Positions 7,201 to 10,370 of a DNA stretch of 10,370 bases are shown here, one piece after another; the first letter of the stretch is position 1, and the number at the start of each line of letters is the position of its first letter. Where the stretch lies: the NCBI RefSeq assembly GCF_020860125.1, contig NZ_JAJBUX010000105.1, positions 1 to 10,370 on the forward strand. Reading direction: 5' to 3'. A program made the translations under genes and the position numbers. The notes beneath the pieces were generated by a model that was not told the origin of the DNA, searched no databases, and saw nothing but the letters and a program-made list of their open reading frames with translations. The stretch is from Cloacibacillus sp. (GTDB taxonomy: Bacteria; Synergistota; Synergistia; Synergistales; Synergistaceae).

Positions 7201-7496
7201 TCGAAGAGGCCCGAAACGGCGAAGAGGCTCTGCGTAAGGTGGCCGCCGCCGCTCCCTATTACTACAGCCTTGTACTGATGGATATACAGATGCCGGTGAT
7301 GAACGGCTATGAGGCGGCGAAAAGGATACGCGGAATGGAGGCCCGTCCGGATCTGGCGCGGCTTCCCATCATCGCGATGACCGCGAACGCCTTCGCGGAG
7401 GACGTGGAAGATGCTTTTCGCGCGGGTATGAACGGCCATATATCCAAGCCTATCGACGTCCAAACTCTTTATGATACGTTAAAAAAGTGGCTGTAA
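4215..7496 (+). CDS. Hybrid sensor histidine kinase (dCache-like, two PAS-like, HisKA, HATPase, pseudo-REC, REC)
   Basis: This is an inner-membrane sensor of 1093 residues. TM1 is at about 7-26, a periplasmic double-Cache-like domain at 27-281 (motifs GSGFSYLVDKKGTVLIRS and SDWYLISIIPE), and TM2 at 282-300. A PAS domain follows at about 316-430, then a second, more diverged PAS-like region at about 450-568 and a coiled linker. The HisKA H-box is SMSHDIRTPMN, with phospho-acceptor His605. The ATPase domain has an N-box around Asn719-Asn723 (NVVSNAVKYTP), DTGVGM from Asp757 and GTGLG at 787-791. Residues 841-948 look like a receiver that has lost its Asp (FVITGG at Thr891). The final receiver, 971-1093, is complete: Glu976/Asp977, phospho-acceptor Asp1023 (LMDIQMPVMNG), Thr1056 and Lys1078. 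There is no HPt domain and no DNA-binding output, so the phosphorelay partner lies elsewhere. It is coupled to the upstream solute-binding protein. Confidence 0.95.
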   Translation: MKRKNGVLVQWALVFAVILTVCMYFFIDEVHTQLWRHSIDTVMESTRQGANALRIQLNKDFDSITWIAESIRSIRFSTAEEFDTELEQRWGFGPGTMVYMADGKVFPPRAKPDECVLSVLSAKNSRLGIINPHISSVSGRNVFDLFVKVTLSDGSSCHIVKEYGVDETSEQFTLSFFHGSGFSYLVDKKGTVLIRSSHVNSNKTIRNLFDILKMDKNSPVFVSKFEKSLLDARTGWAIFRLGGERMVFCYTPLKAFSDWYLISIIPERVITAQSSQILFKAMSLLAAVLLAIFAVVAIYLRGARRSAQQIERQSQFISHIYNSIPEGIAIITAEAPYRFVQLNSVGLALLDRSGNGEDGPSEFGEAVHEEDRKATVTLLGEAATNGGRHTLLCRFYRTEGGCFWSSCIVERAVDMDGSSVLIATFNDVTEEKLAEEERERGKMIERRSLISAISIAYPVIISLNLSRDELSFIYSSPSLGLELPDDGGCSGLFEACSLALHPDYRGEFRERFEIGRLRERLGGKQGEVFIEALFMLDDGAYHWLSIQVIRVENPFSNECLAIMLARGVDRQKQDEERSRLALQTALAAAEEANRAKSQFLSSMSHDIRTPMNAIIGMTAIAEAHLDDRERVRDSLRKIELASSHLLSLINDVLDMSKIESGKLTLRDDPFNIAELFSNVAEIAALQADRYGLSFKVRLLPLKNEEVRGDPLRLRQALLNVVSNAVKYTPAGGRIDLELCQERSLRDGWGCYLFRCADTGVGMDDDTLSRLFLRFERGSDIGTSKITGTGLGMAITKNIVDMMGGTIEVHSAPGEGSEFNVRIYLRLPEKEGTELYSWWRGKRALIIEAEEFDSEAAAVLLKGTGCETESVHSTEEAVKRLASREEFSFVITGGREDEDVLSSAMRAGDVVPVIVVCSRSADEDRIILRNGRAAAFVTEPLYLSKLRRALEELNQETASSALDEGEMFCGRNLLLVEDNELNLEIARELLSMTGVKIEEARNGEEALRKVAAAAPYYYSLVLMDIQMPVMNGYEAAKRIRGMEARPDLARLPIIAMTANAFAEDVEDAFRAGMNGHISKPIDVQTLYDTLKKWL

Positions 7497-7497
7497 A

Positions 7498-7515
7498 GCG
7501 GCGCGTGTGCGCCGC
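7498..7515. terminator. Compact hairpin between convergent genes (possible weak bidirectional terminator)
   Basis: GCGGCGC (7498-7504) and GCGCCGC (7509-7515) form a 7-bp stem with a GTGT loop, directly after the kinase stop and 15 bp before the stop of the minus-strand C26 gene. Neither strand has a proper U run afterwards (TTTA on the minus side). Its position in a 33-bp convergent gap suggests termination in both directions, but efficiency is doubtful. Confidence 0.45.
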
Positions 7516-7529
7516 CTGTGGTCAGAAAT

Positions 7530-8282
7530 TTATTCTCCCGCTTTCGTGACGAGCGATTTGAAGATGTCGGCCTGCACGCGGTCCTCTTCCGCGAGGCATT
7601 CGGGATGCCACTGCACGCCGATGGCGTATTTATAGGCGGGGGCCCAGATCGCCTCGATGATGCCGTCCTCCGTACGCGCCGCGGCCTCCGCCTCTTTCGC
7701 CAGGCGGCCGACGGCCTGATGGTGCATGGAATTTACCATCATCATATCGCCGCGGTGGTTGGGAAAGAGCCAGGGGGCCGATATTTTCACCTCGTGCACA
7801 TAGCCTTTCATGACATCGGAGCGGCGGTGGAGGGTCCAGCTCTTGTTGACGTCAGGCAGATTTTGTATGAGCGAACCGCCGAGGACGACGTTCAGAAGCT
7901 GGCAGCCGCGGCAGATTCCCAGCAGCGGCCTGTTCTTTTCGAGTGCCTCGCGGCAGAGGCCGACTTCAAAGTGATCGCGGTCGAGGTCGGGCGCGATCGT
8001 CCCTTTGTCCTCTTCGCCGTAAAAGGCGGGGGCGATGTCGCTGCCGCCCGCGAAGACGAAGCCGTCGAGCTTCGAGACGAGGGCCTTTATCTCGTGTGGT
8101 TCGCGCGTCGCGGTGAGCGGCAGCGGTACGCCGCCCGCGGCGCGCACGCAGGAGATTATCTTTTCTGTAAGCATGGAGAGGAGCCAGAAATAATTGAGCG
8201 CCTCTTTGTCCATCCCGGCGAGTTCAACCTCCGCGTAAGCATGTCTGAATGGCGACGTCGGTATCCCGATAAGCGGTCTCAT
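7530..8282 (-). CDS. Peptidase C26 / class I glutamine amidotransferase-like hydrolase (PuuD-like)
   Basis: This is a cytoplasmic gamma-glutamyl hydrolase of 250 residues. The family includes PuuD, which cleaves gamma-glutamyl-GABA in putrescine breakdown, and related hydrolases of gamma-glutamyl amides. MRPLIGIPTS is the usual family start. The nucleophile elbow is LLGICRGCQLLN with Cys124, and the rest of the triad is His226 and Glu228 in GVQWHPE. The oxyanion-side GFVFAGGSDI (74-83) and NSMHHQ (184-189) are also conserved. The ATG is fixed by family homology even though AAAGGAG (8297-8303) sits 14 nt upstream, an unusually long gap. The gene is 84 bp downstream of ugd on the same strand, so it may share the arn transcript or have its own start. 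No other polyamine gene is visible, so the true substrate is open and I assign no symbol. Confidence 0.88.
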   Translation of the reverse strand: MRPLIGIPTSPFRHAYAEVELAGMDKEALNYFWLLSMLTEKIISCVRAAGGVPLPLTATREPHEIKALVSKLDGFVFAGGSDIAPAFYGEEDKGTIAPDLDRDHFEVGLCREALEKNRPLLGICRGCQLLNVVLGGSLIQNLPDVNKSWTLHRRSDVMKGYVHEVKISAPWLFPNHRGDMMMVNSMHHQAVGRLAKEAEAAARTEDGIIEAIWAPAYKYAIGVQWHPECLAEEDRVQADIFKSLVTKAGE

Positions 8283-8366
8283 AGATTATTTCAAGGCTCC
8301 TTTCATCTGTTTGGTCAAATATAAACGTATATTCCGCCGGTCAGAGGCGCGGCGTGTATGCGGCTA

Positions 8367-9694
8367 TTATCTGGGGCGCATGTTGCGGCCGATGCAGTAA
8401 TATTCAAAGCCGAGCGCGCGCATTTTTTCCGGGTCGCAGATGTTGCGTCCGTCGAAGACGATTTTGCGCTTCATCAGACCGCCAAGTTTTTCCCAGTCGG
8501 CCTCTTTGAACTGCGGCCACTCGGTGACGATCACGGCGCAGTCCGCGCCGGCGAGCAGAGATTCGATGTCCACGGCATACTGAACGTTATCCGGCAGCAG
8601 CCTATGCGCCTCATCCATCGCGATAGGGTCGTAGGCGCGGACGGAGGCGCCGCAGTTGAGCAGGCCGCGGATGAGCATGATGGAGGGAGCTTCGCGCATG
8701 TCGTTCGTCTGCGGTTTGAAGGCGAGCCCCATGATCGCCGCCTCTATCTCTTCCATGTCCTCGCCGAAGCGTTCGCGCATCATGATCTGAAGCTGCTCCT
8801 TCTGCTTGCGGTTCACCTTGCTGACGGCGGAGGCGATCGTCATGTCCAGTCCCTGCCCCTCGCCGATATAGCAGAGCGCCTGGACGTCCTTCGGAAAGCA
8901 GGAGCCGCCGTAGCCGCAGCCCGCGTTGAGGAAGTATTCTCCGATGCGGCGGTCCGAGGCCATCCCTTTTTTGACGGAGAGGACGTCGGCCCCTACCTTG
9001 TCGCAGAGCTGCGCGATTTCGTTCATGAAGCTGATGCGCGTTGCGAGCATGTGTTCGCCGCGTATTTGGTGATTTCGGCGGAGGCCGGGTCCATAAAGAG
9101 TATCTTTTCTTCGCTCACAAATGGACTGTAGAGCTCGCGCATCACCGCGCGCGCCTCGTCGGAGGCGGCGCCAACCACGACGCGGTCGGGGTGCAGGCAG
9201 TCTTCGATCGCCATGCCCTCTTTGAGAAACTCGGGGTTTGAGAGTATCTCCAGGTTGATTTTTTCCATGCCGCGCTCGCGCAGATGGTTTTTGATGCGTT
9301 TGCAGAGCAGGGTGCCGGTGCCGACGGGAACCGTGGATTTGACGACGATGTAGCAGGAGTGCGAAAGCTCCGAGCCGATGTCGTCGATCGCGGCCAGCAC
9401 CTGGGCGAGATCAGCCCTCCCGTCGTCCGCCGGCGGGGTGCCGACGGCGATGAAGCAGAGCTGCGTGCCCTCAAGGCCGTCCCTGATCTTGGTGGAGAAG
9501 GATAGGCGTCCCTCGCGTTGGTTTCTTTCGATGAGCTCGTCAAGCCCCGGCTCATATATCGGGCTGATCCCCTTTTTGAGTTTGCCTATGCGTTCATCGT
9601 CGATATCGATACAGCATACGGTATGGCCCTTTTCCGCGAAGCAGGTGCCGGTGACGAGTCCGACGTAGCCTGTTCCAACAACACAAATTTTCAT
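8367..9694 (-). pseudogene. ugd: UDP-glucose 6-dehydrogenase, split by a one-base deletion
   Basis: Ugd oxidises UDP-glucose to UDP-glucuronate in the cytoplasm with two NAD+, the first step towards UDP-L-Ara4N and many acidic polysaccharides. The N half (from ATG 9694) has the Rossmann motif VVGTGYVGLVTG, KSTVPVGTGT and NPEFLKEG. It breaks after EITKYAAN and stops at 9023-9025. The C half resumes at MLATRISFMNE in another frame (from 9050). It carries GCGYGGSCFPKD with catalytic Cys266 (numbered in the repaired protein) and AFKPQTNDMRE. The join reads AAC-AC-ATG where relatives have AAC-xxx-ATG, so one base near 9051-9052 is missing. Restoring it gives 442 residues, the normal length. GAGGAG (9705-9710) precedes the start by 10 nt, and the stop of the SMR-type gene is 16 nt upstream. 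The second half has no ribosome binding site. It is a real pseudogene or a sequence error. Confidence 0.92.
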
Positions 9695-9710
9695 CTATTT
9701 ATTTCTCCTC

Positions 9711-10085
9711 TTAACTCTTGATTGCGAGCATGGTTATCCCCGCGAGAATGAAGGCCATGCCTCCGATCCGCAGGAGCGTGATCTTTTCATGAAAGATAAA
9801 AAAGCCGATCGCGAGCAGCAGCAGGTAGACGATGCCGGACATCAGCGGGTAGGCGAGCGTCAGTTCGGCGCGCGAGAGGGCCGCCGCCATAAAGAAGAAG
9901 GAGACGCCGAATAGTCCGAGTCCGAGGACGATCCAGGGGTTGAGGGCTATCTTCAGAAAGGCCCCTATAAGGCCGGAGGAGACCATGTCGCTGTCGCCGC
10001 CGTAGGCGTGCTTCATGACGGTGCTGCCGAGCGCGTTTGTCGCCACCGAGGCGAGTATGAGGGTGAGCGTTATCTTATCGAGCAT
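9711..10085 (-). CDS. ArnE/ArnF-like EamA/SMR-family flippase subunit
   Basis: This is a four-helix inner-membrane protein of 124 residues. By family and context it would move undecaprenyl-phosphate-L-Ara4N (or Ara4FN) to the periplasmic face. Hydrophobic segments lie at about 5-22, 48-70, 76-97 and 103-122. The LAYPLMSGIVY motif and the FHEKITLLRIGG run with Glu100 match the ArnE/ArnF and DMT pattern, and the length lies between E. coli ArnE (111) and ArnF (128). The start is taken as ATG 10085 (MLDKITLTLI). An in-frame upstream extension to 10235 is arginine/serine-rich shadow of arnD. The start overlaps the arnD stop (10075-10077) by 11 nt and has no clear ribosome binding site, consistent with translational coupling. 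Only one subunit is seen, so E versus F cannot be assigned. Confidence 0.8.
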   Translation of the reverse strand: MLDKITLTLILASVATNALGSTVMKHAYGGDSDMVSSGLIGAFLKIALNPWIVLGLGLFGVSFFFMAAALSRAELTLAYPLMSGIVYLLLLAIGFFIFHEKITLLRIGGMAFILAGITMLAIKS

Positions 10086-10370
10086 CTGTCTGCCGTTGTA
10101 TGGCGAGCGTCCCCGCGCGTCCCGTGAGCGTCCCCATAACGATCTCGCCGCGCGGAAGGGAGGCCTCGCGCGCGTATTCGCCGAGCGTGCGGAATTCGGT
10201 GCCGAGCGCCTTCGCCATGTTGAGGAAGTTTTCAAAGACGGTGAGTTTTGAGATGCCCTCCATCTCCGCGTGGACGGTGAGTACGTTCCATTCTTTGTCC
10301 ATTCCGTCGAGCCAAGCCTTGGGAATCGTGACGTCGTTGATCCCCGGCAGGCCGTATATCTCGTCCATCG
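10075..10370 (-). CDS. arnD: ArnD, 4-deoxy-4-formamido-L-arabinose-phosphoundecaprenol deformylase, C-terminal part
   Basis: ArnD is a NodB-type polysaccharide deacetylase acting at the inner membrane. It removes the formyl group from undecaprenyl-phosphate-Ara4FN, committing the sugar to lipid A modification. About 98 C-terminal residues lie in the window; the rest, including the N-terminal metal site, is beyond base 10370. The visible part lines up with the E. coli ArnD C-terminus as I recall it: LTVHAEMEG against YTIHAEVEG, then LPRGEIVMGTLTGRAG against LPLGQVVRGNIAGREG. The His of the HAE motif (10270-10272) probably corresponds to the catalytic-region His of the E. coli enzyme. It is followed in overlap by the flippase subunit gene and then ugd, which supports the assignment. 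Confidence 0.85.
   Translation of the reverse strand, partial: MDEIYGLPGINDVTIPKAWLDGMDKEWNVLTVHAEMEGISKLTVFENFLNMAKALGTEFRTLGEYAREASLPRGEIVMGTLTGRAGTLAIQRQTDAR

Noticed and set aside
7518..8324. 268-residue plus-strand open frame antisense to the C26 gene
   Set aside because: The minus strand encodes a complete C26 protein with its catalytic Cys, His and Glu. The plus frame is a high-GC shadow.
8318..8344. Possible minus-strand promoter for the C26 gene (CTGACC and TATATT)
   Set aside because: The spacer is only 15 bp and the -35 matches at 4 of 6. It is too weak to list as a feature, though a separate start for this gene is not excluded.
8358..9131. 257-residue plus-strand open frame antisense to ugd
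   Set aside because: It is His/Ala/Val-rich shadow of conserved Ugd motifs and runs straight through the ugd break without any domain of its own.
10086..10235. N-terminal extension of the flippase subunit to an upstream ATG
   Set aside because: The extension is Arg/Ser-rich and lies wholly within arnD in another frame. Family members start near MLDKITLTL.

Overview
The window looks like chromosomal DNA from a GC-rich, diderm (LPS-bearing), probably anaerobic and host-associated bacterium. The diderm call rests on a lipid A aminoarabinose (arn) gene cluster. The pairing of a solute-binding protein with a hybrid kinase, next to a purine-type permease, would fit Synergistota such as Cloacibacillus. 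That taxon is an impression from protein style, not shown by the sequence.

Plus strand, left half. The first 100 bases are the 3' end of an unidentified gene. An AT-rich stretch with two tandem palindromes leads into a promoter. A leader of about 170 nt follows, with a foldable element ending in a U run. Next is an NCS2-family xanthine/uracil-type permease (350-1664) broken by one extra G in a G5 run, closed by a strong intrinsic terminator (1692-1729). An exported protein of unknown function follows (1829-2617). A perfect 12-bp inverted repeat frames its upstream region, and a second hairpin terminator lies after it. About 300 bp of non-coding DNA then carries a good promoter (TTGACA-17-TAGACT) for a two-gene operon: a membrane-anchored family 1 solute-binding protein (2923-4218) and, through an ATGA overlap, a 1093-residue hybrid sensor histidine kinase (4215-7496). 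No ABC permease or ATPase genes are present. The binding protein is therefore more likely to present a ligand to the kinase (compare TorT/TorS, LuxP/LuxQ) than to feed a transporter.

Minus strand, right half, convergent with the kinase. Reading right to left: the C-terminal third of ArnD (deformylase of undecaprenyl-phosphate-Ara4FN), an overlapping ArnE/ArnF-like four-helix flippase subunit, UDP-glucose 6-dehydrogenase (Ugd, the entry step to UDP-L-Ara4N) and a class I glutamine-amidotransferase-like peptidase C26 protein. The first three form the tail of an aminoarabinose lipid A modification operon, a pathway linked to polymyxin and cationic peptide resistance. The C26 gene may be a separate passenger.

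Two genes, the permease and ugd, are each interrupted by a single-base indel while otherwise looking well conserved. Sequencing or assembly error and real gene decay both remain possible. The permease also has Gln where the family has a transport-critical Glu, which hints at real divergence there.
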